Source of the DNA: Pseudomonadales bacterium
GTDB lineage: Bacteria; Pseudomonadota; Gammaproteobacteria; Pseudomonadales; Ketobacteraceae
Direction: 5' to 3'
Assembly (NCBI GenBank): GCA_002701845.1
Contig: NZXG01000050.1
Coordinates: 1-64,000, forward strand
DNA length: 64,000 bases
The notes under the pieces were generated by a model. The model saw only the letters and a list, made by a program, of their open reading frames with translations. It did not search any database and had not been told where the DNA came from. This document shows positions 39,511 to 47,529 of this stretch, piece after piece (position 1 is the stretch's first letter; each line of letters begins with the position of its first letter). The translations under genes were made by a program, and so were the position numbers.

Positions 39511-39936
39511 TTATTCACTGGTGGCGGCTTTGGCCTGCTGCTTGGCGGCAGTGGCCCGCTTGCGGGTTTTATTGGCAGCCACCTTGGCAGTGTCGGCCAC
39601 TTCCCCGGCCTTGGCGGAGCCCAGGGTCACCAGCTCATCGAAGTAGCTCTCGCCGCGGTTCCGTGCCTTGACCACCAGCCCCACGGAAGCGTGTTTCAGT
39701 TGGTCCAGGGTGCCCTTCATATCCTCAAACGGAGTCAGGAGGTCCTGTTGCAGTTGTTTGATAAAAGGCTCTTCGGCATTGAGCTGCTTTTCGCCGGTTT
39801 TCACCAGGTCCTCAAACTGTTTGTTGCCTTCTTCTCTGATTTTCACATAGAGACCACGGGAGGCATGTATAAACTGGTCAAACGATTCGTTGATCTGATT
39901 CATTTGTGTCTTCACTCGATCGGATAAATCACTCAT
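39511..39936 (-). CDS. Phasin-like polyhydroxyalkanoate granule protein
   Basis: A 141-residue protein, nearly all amphipathic helix and without cysteine, e.g. NQINESFDQFIHASRGLYVKI and GTLDQLKHASVGLVVKARNRG, which are two similar units. The tail is rich in Ala and Lys (VAANKTRKRATAAKQQAKAATSE), as in PhaF-type phasins that coat storage granules and can bind DNA through an AAKP-like tail. No PHA synthase lies in this window. Its start ATG at 39936 has GAGGGATG upstream on the minus strand. Its neighbour is a fatty acid desaturase, which fits a lipid-storage setting but does not prove it. Confidence 0.75.
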   Translation of the reverse strand: MSDLSDRVKTQMNQINESFDQFIHASRGLYVKIREEGNKQFEDLVKTGEKQLNAEEPFIKQLQQDLLTPFEDMKGTLDQLKHASVGLVVKARNRGESYFDELVTLGSAKAGEVADTAKVAANKTRKRATAAKQQAKAATSE

Positions 39937-40219
39937 ATATCATCCCTCAATTATAGAGTTTATGGCTTGACCTCAAAGTGCAGCTGGCCTAGCCAGCCCG
40001 AGGCGTGTGCCTTGTTTGGCACTGCAGCCATCCAGCTGTGGCGTTACCGTATACAAAATAATTAGAATGTTAACCCTAATAGATCAGTAAAGGTCGCGGC
40101 CTGTTTTGTCTGGGGCAGGAAATGAGCAACTGGCAATTGACCAACGGTTTGCAGGCGCCAGAGTCAAGGGGCGTGGACGCGCGCCATGATTTAATGGCGT
40201 TGTTGTTGTGGGAGGACCG

Positions 40220-40915
40220 ATGATGAGTGACAGTAACTGGTATCTGGGGTTTGGTGCTTCACCCACGTTGTACGCCTTGTACGAGGCCTATGGCGAAGCA
40301 TTAGCGGCGGGCAGTGATCGGGAGCAAACTGAAAAGCTGTTGGCATTGCTCAGCCAGTTTGCCGATGAGTGCCTGAATCAGTACTTCATCCAGCCCATCG
40401 AGCGGGTCAGGCTAAACCCGGTGGGGCGCAAGATTGTTTCCGGTGGCGTGGCCGCCATGAAAAAAACCATTCATCTCACCCTGCGTCAGGTGGTGAAGAA
40501 ACTCAGCCGCGATGATCGCCAGCAATTGGCGGCTTACTTCGACGGGCTGTTAAAGCCACTGCGGCAGAGTCAGCGCTATCCCACCTATGTGGCTGTGGCA
40601 ATCAGCCCGCAACTGCGCTCACGGCTGAGTCAGGCGGTGGCCACCGGGCGCACGGAGGGCGTGGAGACGGTGACAGAGGATTATGCCGGGGCCCTGTGCG
40701 AACTGGTGGATGTGGCGCTGCAGGGGTATATGACGGAACCGCTGCGAATGCTGCGATTGGGGCCGGTGCTGGGACGGATTACCAAAGTGGCGCAGGATGC
40801 CATCCGCAGCACGGCGCACACGGTGATTCGGAAAGTGATCCCCGCCATGAGCGACCAGGAGATGCAGGGGTTCTTCGAGTTTTCCGAGTCCATTTTGTAC
40901 CCCCATCCCCGTTGA
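40220..40915 (+). CDS. Conserved-looking protein of unknown function
   Basis: A 231-residue soluble protein with no signal peptide, largely helical. Two halves look loosely repeated: YFIQPIERVRLNPVGRKIV near residue 60 and YMTEPLRMLRLGPVLGRIT near residue 175 share the pattern Y-x2-(Q/E)P-(I/L)-x-R-(V/M)-R-L-(N/G)-P-V. I do not know the family. The ATG at 40220 is chosen because GGGAGG lies immediately before it at the right distance; a GTG 12 bases upstream would include the ribosome site. It is divergent from the phasin gene with 283 bases between, and convergent with the antitoxin gene, 10 bases from it. Confidence 0.75.
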   Translation: MMSDSNWYLGFGASPTLYALYEAYGEALAAGSDREQTEKLLALLSQFADECLNQYFIQPIERVRLNPVGRKIVSGGVAAMKKTIHLTLRQVVKKLSRDDRQQLAAYFDGLLKPLRQSQRYPTYVAVAISPQLRSRLSQAVATGRTEGVETVTEDYAGALCELVDVALQGYMTEPLRMLRLGPVLGRITKVAQDAIRSTAHTVIRKVIPAMSDQEMQGFFEFSESILYPHPR

Positions 40916-40925
40916 TCAGCTGCCA

Positions 40926-41336
40926 TCACCGACTGGTGTCGCGAGGCGTCACAGGCTTCGGTGCGCCGTTGGCGACCATCTGCTGCACCTTGTAAATATC
41001 AATCACATTGCCCTCCAGCATGCGGGCCATCAGGCTGGAGTCCGGCTGCGAAGGGCGTCGGGGCTGACGCAGGTGCTGCACCACCGCGCTATTCGTGGGC
41101 AGTCGCTGGCGCAGGGTGTCATCGATGTTCAACAGGTAAGAGATGCGTTCCAGGGTGTCCCGGGGAATGGTGCCGGTTTTGCCGTTCTTCCAGTTGGCAT
41201 AGGTGGAGGTGGCGGTCAGCCCCAACAAGGTCATGGCTTCCCAGCGGGACAGCTGCCAGCGGCTGGCCAGATTGAAAAAAGCCTTTAGCGCCAGCTGGGC
41301 AATGCCCCGGCGCGCCTGCACATCCGTGTTTTGCAT
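40926..41336 (-). CDS. Xre/MbcA/ParS-like antitoxin (orphan)
   Basis: A 136-residue protein. Residues about 10-75 form a helix-turn-helix (FFNLASRWQLSRWEAMTLLGL, then STYANWKNGK), followed by RDTLERISYLLNIDDTLRQRLP, characteristic of the N-terminal domain of MbcA/ParS/Xre antitoxins. The C-terminal part (SLMARMLEGNVIDIYKVQQMV) is like the toxin-binding DUF2384 region, where the gene normally pairs with a RES-domain toxin. No RES toxin is adjacent: the neighbours are an unknown gene and an acyl-CoA synthetase. The ATG at 41336 is preferred; an upstream start at 41390 would add 18 residues. It may be a solitary regulator. Confidence 0.75.
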   Translation of the reverse strand: MQNTDVQARRGIAQLALKAFFNLASRWQLSRWEAMTLLGLTATSTYANWKNGKTGTIPRDTLERISYLLNIDDTLRQRLPTNSAVVQHLRQPRRPSQPDSSLMARMLEGNVIDIYKVQQMVANGAPKPVTPRDTSR

Positions 41337-41435
41337 TGGTTCCAGGTCATCCCTTTTGCACCTGTAATGTTTATAGCAAAACTCAAGCAAAAGGCCAGCA
41401 CCAGGCTGGCCTGTGGCAGTGGATAGCGAACCTGT

Positions 41436-43274
41436 TTAGTAGCGATATTCCCCGCTATGGATGGCCGCCAGAGTGGCGTCGTCCATCAGGGTGTAGGTAT
41501 CACTGCCCGGCAACAACGCATAAACCGGTTCGCCGTGGGTTTTGGCCGGATCAAAACCCTCTTCTTTCAGGTGCGATTTTTGATACTTGAAGGTGCCGGT
41601 GGTGTCCATCTGCTGCTTGATCCGCACAAACAGGGGCACGGCGTAGGGCGGCAGATTGGCGTTGAGGTAGCGGGCCAGATCCTTGAAATCCAGTTCTTCC
41701 GGGGGCACCGCCGGTGTGATGGCGGCCATTCCGGCGCGGCCGTTGGTATTGGGGATTTCCACGCCGTAGACCACGGCCTCCGACAGTTGGGAATAGCCGG
41801 AGACGATATTTTCCACTTCCGTGGTGGAAACGTTTTCACCTTTCCAGCGGAAGGTATCCCCCAGCCGGTCCACGAACTGGGTGTGGCCGAAGCCGATATC
41901 CCGCAGCATATCGCCGGTATTGAACCAGCGGTCACCTTTCTCAAACACGTCGGTGAGAACGACCTTTTTGGTTTTCTCCGGGTCGGTATAGCCGTCCAGG
42001 GGCGCTTTGTCGTTAATCTCGGCAATCAACAAACCCTGTCCCCCTTTGCTTACCTTGCGCATAAAGCCGTCGGGGCCCCGCACCGGCTCTTCCTTTTCTT
42101 TATCGTACTCTACCAGGGCCCAGCTCATGGGAGAGAAACCCACGGTGTTGTCGAAATTAAAGATATTGGTGAAACCGATGTTGCCGTCAGAGGCGGCATA
42201 GAGCTCGATAATGTCCTCAATCCCGAAGCGTTGCTTGAACGGCATCCAGACATTGGGGCGCAACCCGTTGCCGATCATTTTGCGCACCGGATTGTTGGCG
42301 TCATCGGAGCGTACCGGCTGATCCAGCAGGTAGCGGCACAGCTCACCCACATAACCGATGGCGGTGGCGTTGTATTTGCGTACGTCACGCCAGAAGTTGG
42401 TGGCGCTGAACTTGCGGCGGATGGCAAAACCGGATGCGCCGGCGATGGCTGAGCCCCAGCACACACAGAGGCCGGTGGCATGATACAGTGGCAGGGTGGA
42501 GTACAACACATCCCGGGGGCCCAGGCGCATGGCCATGATGCCAAAGCCGCCGTAGGACTTCATCCAGCGGCCGTGCTTGAACACCCCTGCCTTGGGCAGG
42601 CCGGTGGTGCCGGAAGTGTAGATGTAAAAGCAGGGATCGTCGTAATAGATGCGGTTGGTGCTGTCCGGGTTGTGGGTGGGCGAGGGCGCGGATTCCTGCG
42701 CCAGGTTACGGTAACCCTGGGGCGCCTCACCGGGATCCTTGGTGGTGTCCTGATCCGCCAGGTAGTAAATCTGATCCGGTTCCACCTGCAGCTCGGCGCG
42801 CACTTCGTCAAACACCTCGCTCAGCTCGCCGCCCACCACCGTGGCTTTGGGTTGCACCAGGTTGAAACTGTGCACCAGCACTTTGCCGGACTGGGAGGTG
42901 TTAAGCATGGCGCTTACCGCGCCGATCTTGGCCAGACCCAACACCGTGGCCAGCAATTCCGGGCGGTTCTCGATTAACACTCCCACCACGTCGCCTTTCT
43001 TGATGCCCTGACTCATCAAGAAATGTGCGATGCGGTTGCTCCACTGGTTAAACTCGTCGTAGCTGAAGCGGGTGTTCTCGTACAGGATCGCGCTGCCACG
43101 GGGGTTGCGCTTGACCGCCTGTTCAAAGGTCCAGCCCAAACCGCAAGGCTGAGTGGGGTCCTTGATATTGCCGACGCGTAGCCCCTTTACCAGCTTGGGC
43201 AGATTGCGCACGATGAACGGCGTCTTTTTGAGCATCATGCTCCAGGTAATCACATCGTTTTTACTACTTGTCAT
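41436..43274 (-). CDS. Very-long-chain acyl-CoA synthetase (FATP-like; AtuH-like position)
   Basis: A 612-residue adenylate-forming enzyme. The AMP-binding loop is YIYTSGTTGLPKAGVFKHGR, followed by STLPLYHATGLCV, and the C-terminal catalytic region has DRLGDTFRWKGENVSTTEVE. The arrangement is that of the FATP/very-long-chain acyl-CoA synthetase group. It would activate a fatty or terpenoid acid with ATP and CoA. In P. aeruginosa a gene of this kind (atuH) ends the acyclic-terpene cluster; here it lies 200 bases beyond atuF in the same direction, so citronellate or a related acid is a reasonable substrate, though this is inference. The start at 43274 is preceded by GGGGGT on the minus strand. 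Confidence 0.88.
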   Translation of the reverse strand: MTSSKNDVITWSMMLKKTPFIVRNLPKLVKGLRVGNIKDPTQPCGLGWTFEQAVKRNPRGSAILYENTRFSYDEFNQWSNRIAHFLMSQGIKKGDVVGVLIENRPELLATVLGLAKIGAVSAMLNTSQSGKVLVHSFNLVQPKATVVGGELSEVFDEVRAELQVEPDQIYYLADQDTTKDPGEAPQGYRNLAQESAPSPTHNPDSTNRIYYDDPCFYIYTSGTTGLPKAGVFKHGRWMKSYGGFGIMAMRLGPRDVLYSTLPLYHATGLCVCWGSAIAGASGFAIRRKFSATNFWRDVRKYNATAIGYVGELCRYLLDQPVRSDDANNPVRKMIGNGLRPNVWMPFKQRFGIEDIIELYAASDGNIGFTNIFNFDNTVGFSPMSWALVEYDKEKEEPVRGPDGFMRKVSKGGQGLLIAEINDKAPLDGYTDPEKTKKVVLTDVFEKGDRWFNTGDMLRDIGFGHTQFVDRLGDTFRWKGENVSTTEVENIVSGYSQLSEAVVYGVEIPNTNGRAGMAAITPAVPPEELDFKDLARYLNANLPPYAVPLFVRIKQQMDTTGTFKYQKSHLKEEGFDPAKTHGEPVYALLPGSDTYTLMDDATLAAIHSGEYRY

Positions 43275-43473
43275 GTTACCCCCAGCAGGCAATCAAGCCG
43301 TGATTTCTATTGGAATCCAATGGTTATCCACAACCTTTATTGTTGCCGTACGATAACCGTATGGGTGAGCGGGTTCAAGCCTTTGTGGGAGTGTGCAGGA
43401 ACTCCCGCAGGGGCGTTCGCAATGGCCCTATGAAAAGGGGCGTCGACCCGTGACCGACGGTTCACGGCATCGC

Positions 43474-45474
43474 TCAGCTCCCGCTGTCGTCCCCGGTCTC
43501 GGCTTGCGGTTCGATACTCAACAACAGGGCCCGGGCTTTCACCTGCTGGCCCGGGATGGCGGTCAGCTCCGTGACCCTGCCGCTGACCGTGGCTTTAAGT
43601 TGATGCTCCATCTTCATGGCTTCCACCACCGCCACCACCTGTCCGGTTGTCACCGAATCCCCGGGTTGCACCCGGATTTCCAGCAGGTTGCCGTCCATGG
43701 GGGCCAGTATGGCGCCGTCACCGGAGGCGGCGTGAGGGCTGGGTGGCTGATGCGTGAGATCCCGCAGCACACTGACCCCAGGGCCTTGATCCAGCCAGAT
43801 TGCGTCGTCCTCGTGGTGAATCCACAGTGGTGTGCGGCGAATCCATGCCGCTGCATCGTCGGTCTCCGTGGAGGGGGTGGTTTCCATGATGTAGGGGGGG
43901 GCAGTGCCCTGGAAGCGATAGCGGCGGCTGTGGCTGTCCAGTTGTGTTTGCCACCAGCCGTTGCCGTCCTCGGTCACCTGCAGGTTCAGCTGTTGCCCGC
44001 TAGTGGCCAGTGTCAGATGGGAGTGACCGGTGAGTCGAGTGGCCGCGGAACCGCGTCGTCGGTAACACAGCCAGGCCGCTGCCAGACAGGCGTGCTCCCG
44101 TAGGGTTTCGGCGTCAAGGGGTAGCCAGTGGTGGCGTTGTTCTTCAATCGTGGCCGTGGTAGCCATCCCGGCTTTGAAGTCTTTATGCTGCAGCAGTTGG
44201 CGCAGAAACCGCTTATTGGTGCGAGTGCCCAATACAATGGTTTGATCCAGGGCCCGGTCCAGTTTGCGTAATGCGGTGGCCCGGTCGGGGCCGTGGGCGA
44301 TTACCTTGGCCAGCATCGGGTCGTAATAGGCGCTGATGTCGCTGCCGGTGACGCTGCCAGTGTCCACCCGGGTGCCTGGGGACTGTTCAGTGCGCCACAC
44401 CCACACCGGACCGGTCTGGGGCAGGTAATGGTCATAGGGATCCTCGGCATACAGTCGCGCCTCCATGGCATGACCCTGAAACCGGATTTGCTCCTGGGTG
44501 AAGGGCAGGGGCTCGCCGGCGGCCACCCGCAATTGCCATTCCACCAGATCCAGGCCAGTGATCATTTCCGTGACCGGATGCTCAACCTGCAGGCGGGTGT
44601 TCATTTCCAGAAAATAATATTGGCCCTCCGGATCAACCAGAAATTCCACGGTGCCGACCCCCTGGTACTGACATAAGGCGGCCACCTGGATCGCTGCCGC
44701 CCCCATGGCTTCACGCAACGCGTCAGTGACAAACGGGGACGGCGCTTCTTCCACCACTTTCTGGTGTCGGCGTTGCAGAGAGCAGTCCCGCTCTCCCAGA
44801 TGGATAGAGTGGCCGTGATGGTCCGCCAGCACCTGCACCTCAATATGACGGGGTGAGTTTACCGCCCGTTCCAGAATCAGCTCATCGCTGCCGAAGGCGT
44901 TACGGGCCTCGGTACGGGCGGAGCCCAGTTGATCCTCCAGCTGGTTGAGATCGGTGACCAGGCGCATACCCCGGCCACCACCCCCGGCGGAGGCTTTGAT
45001 CATCAGTGGTGTACCGATGCGCTGTGCTTCGGCGGTAAGCCGCGCCAGATCCTGGGCGCTTCCGGCGTAGCCGGGTACGGTGGGCACGCCGACCTTGGCC
45101 ACCGCCTGCTTGGCCTGGCGCTTGTCGCCCATGAGGGCAATGGCTGCCGGCGGCGGGCCGATAAAACACAGGCCCTGGTCCAGACAGGCCTGGGAGAAGG
45201 CGCTGTTCTCCGATAGAAAGCCATAGCCGGGGTGAACCGCCTCCGCGCCCGTGATCCGTGCGGCAGCCAGAATAGCGTCCGGGTTGAGGTAGGAATCCGT
45301 CACCGGACCGGTGCCGATTCGCACCGCTTCGTCGGCGGTTCGTACGTGCAGGGCATCGGCGTCGGCGTCACTGTATACCGCCACCGTGCGATAACCCATG
45401 CGTTTGGCTGTCTGCATGATGCGTACCGCGATTTCGCCGCGATTGGCCACCAGCAGGGATTTAAAATCACTCAT
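43474..45474 (-). CDS. atuF: Geranyl-CoA carboxylase alpha subunit (biotin carboxylase + carrier)
   Basis: A 666-residue alpha subunit: biotin carboxylase domain from LLVANRGEIAVRIMQ, with the ATP-grasp loop KASAGGGGRGMR and EMNTRLQVEHPVTE, then a linker and a C-terminal biotinyl domain with EAMKMEH, Lys about 621 being the biotin site. It carboxylates the cofactor that AtuC uses on geranyl-CoA. A methylcrotonyl-CoA carboxylase alpha subunit would look similar; the assignment rests on gene order atuA-B-C-D-E-F, which is that of the P. aeruginosa acyclic-terpene operon. The start ATG at 45474 matches the family's MxxFKxLLVANRGEI; a longer frame upstream would overlap atuE. The gap to atuE is 19 bases. 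Confidence 0.9.
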   Translation of the reverse strand: MSDFKSLLVANRGEIAVRIMQTAKRMGYRTVAVYSDADADALHVRTADEAVRIGTGPVTDSYLNPDAILAAARITGAEAVHPGYGFLSENSAFSQACLDQGLCFIGPPPAAIALMGDKRQAKQAVAKVGVPTVPGYAGSAQDLARLTAEAQRIGTPLMIKASAGGGGRGMRLVTDLNQLEDQLGSARTEARNAFGSDELILERAVNSPRHIEVQVLADHHGHSIHLGERDCSLQRRHQKVVEEAPSPFVTDALREAMGAAAIQVAALCQYQGVGTVEFLVDPEGQYYFLEMNTRLQVEHPVTEMITGLDLVEWQLRVAAGEPLPFTQEQIRFQGHAMEARLYAEDPYDHYLPQTGPVWVWRTEQSPGTRVDTGSVTGSDISAYYDPMLAKVIAHGPDRATALRKLDRALDQTIVLGTRTNKRFLRQLLQHKDFKAGMATTATIEEQRHHWLPLDAETLREHACLAAAWLCYRRRGSAATRLTGHSHLTLATSGQQLNLQVTEDGNGWWQTQLDSHSRRYRFQGTAPPYIMETTPSTETDDAAAWIRRTPLWIHHEDDAIWLDQGPGVSVLRDLTHQPPSPHAASGDGAILAPMDGNLLEIRVQPGDSVTTGQVVAVVEAMKMEHQLKATVSGRVTELTAIPGQQVKARALLLSIEPQAETGDDSGS

Positions 45475-45493
45475 CGTCGGTACTGTCCTAAGA

Positions 45494-46291
45494 TCATTGT
45501 GCCCACGCCGGTAACCGCTTGCCCACAAAAGCCAGGGTTCCCTCGCTACCTTCCTCACCGATCACCGCTGCGGCAAATTGTTCAGCCGCTTTATCCAGCA
45601 GTGGTTCCATATCCATCTCTCCCACTTGATGCAGCAGCCGTTTGGTGGTGGCGGTGGCTCCCGGGGCCACCCGCTTCACCTGGGTCAGCACCTGCTGCAA
45701 GCGCTCCTCCAGCTCTTCCGCGGAGGCGCACAGATAGTGGGCGATGCCCAGACGCACCGCCTCGGCGCCATCGAAGCGCTCCCCCAGCAGGGCCAGGCGC
45801 CGGGCCTGGGTCAGTCCCACCCGGGTAACCACAAAGGGCGCGATCTGCGCGGGTATGACTCCCAATCCGGTTTCCGGCAGGCCAAACTGAGCGGATTCCA
45901 GTGTTATGGCGACATCGGATACGCAGGCCAGGCCGAGACCACCGCCCAGGACGGCGCCTTCCAAGACCGTGATCACCACCAGTGGCAGGCGATCTGCCAG
46001 GGTGATCATTTCCCCGAAAGCCCGGTTCAGCCGGTAATAAGGATTCACGCTGTCGTCTCCGGCCCGGGCCCGGGCATTGGCCATATCCTTGATATCGCCT
46101 CCGGCACAGAAATGTCCTTCCGCGCCCCGCAACACCAGGGCGCGTACCTCGGTTTGCCGGGACAGGGATCGAAACAGGTCGGTGAGTTCGTTCACCATTT
46201 CCAGACTCATGGCGTTGCGGACTTGAGGCCGGCTTAGCCTGACCTCAAGGATAAAACCCTGTGCGCTGATGTTCAGTGTCTGATAGTTCAT
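45494..46291 (-). CDS. atuE: Isohexenylglutaconyl-CoA hydratase (enoyl-CoA hydratase family)
   Basis: A 265-residue crotonase. The oxyanion-hole segment is HFCAGGDIKDMA near residue 60, the second is GAVLGGGLGLA near 110, and the catalytic Glu region is FGLPETGLGVIPA near 135. It should hydrate isohexenylglutaconyl-CoA, the carboxylated product of geranyl-CoA, in the citronellol/geraniol pathway. The specific substrate is inferred from place. The start at 46291 is chosen from family length and a weak AAGAG; other Met codons lie 5 and 11 residues upstream. It follows atuD by 33 bases. Confidence 0.88.
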   Translation of the reverse strand: MNYQTLNISAQGFILEVRLSRPQVRNAMSLEMVNELTDLFRSLSRQTEVRALVLRGAEGHFCAGGDIKDMANARARAGDDSVNPYYRLNRAFGEMITLADRLPLVVITVLEGAVLGGGLGLACVSDVAITLESAQFGLPETGLGVIPAQIAPFVVTRVGLTQARRLALLGERFDGAEAVRLGIAHYLCASAEELEERLQQVLTQVKRVAPGATATTKRLLHQVGEMDMEPLLDKAAEQFAAAVIGEEGSEGTLAFVGKRLPAWAQ

Positions 46292-46324
46292 GGCAGGCTC
46301 TTGCATATTGATGGGCGGTGGCAA

Positions 46325-47488
46325 TCACTGGCGGCTGGGAAAAATTCCCAGGGTTTTGCAGATGATCCCCAGCATCACTTCATCGGCGCCGCCGCCGATG
46401 GAAGCCAGCCGGCTGTCGCGATAGGAGCGCGCCACCAGGTTGTCCCACATGTAACCCATACCACCCCAGTATTGCAGGCAGCTGTCGGTAATCTCCCGGG
46501 CCAAACGGCCGGCTTTCAGTTTGCACATGGAGGCCAGTTGCAACAGATGCTGCTGGTTGCCGCCGTTGATGTATTGTTCGCAGGTGCTGTACACCAGAGC
46601 CCGCAGGCATTCCAGTTCAGTCTGCAATTCCGCCAGGCGGAAATGCACCACTTGATTGTCGATCAGTCTGCTGCCGAAGGCTTCACGTTCAGAGGTATAC
46701 TCGATGGTGGCCTTGATGACAGTCTCCAGCCCACCGATGGCGTTGGCGGCACCCCACATGCGTTCTTCCTGAAACTGGATCATCTGAATCATAAAGCCCT
46801 GACCTTCCATGCCGATCAGGTTGCGACGGGGCACTTTGACGTTATCGAAGAAAACCTGGGCGGTATCGGAGCTGCGCATGCCCAGTTTGTCCAGTGGTGA
46901 AGAAACCGAGATGCCACCGGCGTCCCGGGGCACCAGAATCAATGACTTGTTTTTGTGCCTGGCGTCGTCGCTGGTGTTGGCCAGCAGGCAGAACCAGTCC
47001 GCCTGGGTGGAGTTGGTAATCCACATCTTACTGCCGTTTATAATGTAATCGTCCCCCTGGACTACGGCTCGGGTTTTTATGTTCGCCACGTCGGAGCCGG
47101 CACCGGGCTCACTGACGGCAATGGCAGCCACCATTTCGCCCTGGATCGCCGGAACCAGGTACTGCCGGCACAATTCTTCACTGCCAAACCGTCCCAGGGC
47201 CGGGGTGGCCATATCGGTTTGCACGCCAATGGCCAGCGGCACGCCGCCACAGTGGGCGCGACCGAATTCCTCGCCGGCCACCAGGTTGTAGGAGTAGTCC
47301 AGCCCCATACCCCCATATTGTTCCGGTTTGCTGATACCCAGCAGGCCCAGATCACCCAGCTTCTTAAATAATTGACGGGCGGGAAACGGCGGTTGCGATT
47401 CCCACTGTTCCACATGGGGGTTAATCTCCTTAGCCACTACGTTGCGAACGGTCTGGCGCAGGGCTTCGTGTTGTTCGGTGAATTGCAT
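46325..47488 (-). CDS. atuD: Citronellyl-CoA dehydrogenase (acyl-CoA dehydrogenase family)
   Basis: A 387-residue FAD-dependent acyl-CoA dehydrogenase, starting MQFTEQHEALRQTVRNVV. It contains AIAVSEPGAGSDVANIKTRA (flavin and substrate contact), WITNSTQADWFCLLANT and the C-terminal catalytic region LQYWGGMGYMWDNLVARSYRDSR. It is expected to convert citronellyl-CoA to geranyl-CoA and to pass electrons to ETF. Assignment to citronellyl-CoA rather than isovaleryl-CoA follows from the atu gene order. The start at 47488 follows AGAGGC; a longer frame upstream would run into atuC and is not needed. Confidence 0.9.
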   Translation of the reverse strand: MQFTEQHEALRQTVRNVVAKEINPHVEQWESQPPFPARQLFKKLGDLGLLGISKPEQYGGMGLDYSYNLVAGEEFGRAHCGGVPLAIGVQTDMATPALGRFGSEELCRQYLVPAIQGEMVAAIAVSEPGAGSDVANIKTRAVVQGDDYIINGSKMWITNSTQADWFCLLANTSDDARHKNKSLILVPRDAGGISVSSPLDKLGMRSSDTAQVFFDNVKVPRRNLIGMEGQGFMIQMIQFQEERMWGAANAIGGLETVIKATIEYTSEREAFGSRLIDNQVVHFRLAELQTELECLRALVYSTCEQYINGGNQQHLLQLASMCKLKAGRLAREITDSCLQYWGGMGYMWDNLVARSYRDSRLASIGGGADEVMLGIICKTLGIFPSRQ

Positions 47489-47529
47489 AGCGTATGCCTC
47501 TTGGAAATTGCACGGGGTGTAGACAGTCC

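Noticed and set aside
43380-43430. GTGGGAGT...ACTCCCGC hairpin between atuF and the acyl-CoA synthetase gene
   Set aside because: A stem is possible but there is no T tract on the minus strand; not enough to call a terminator.
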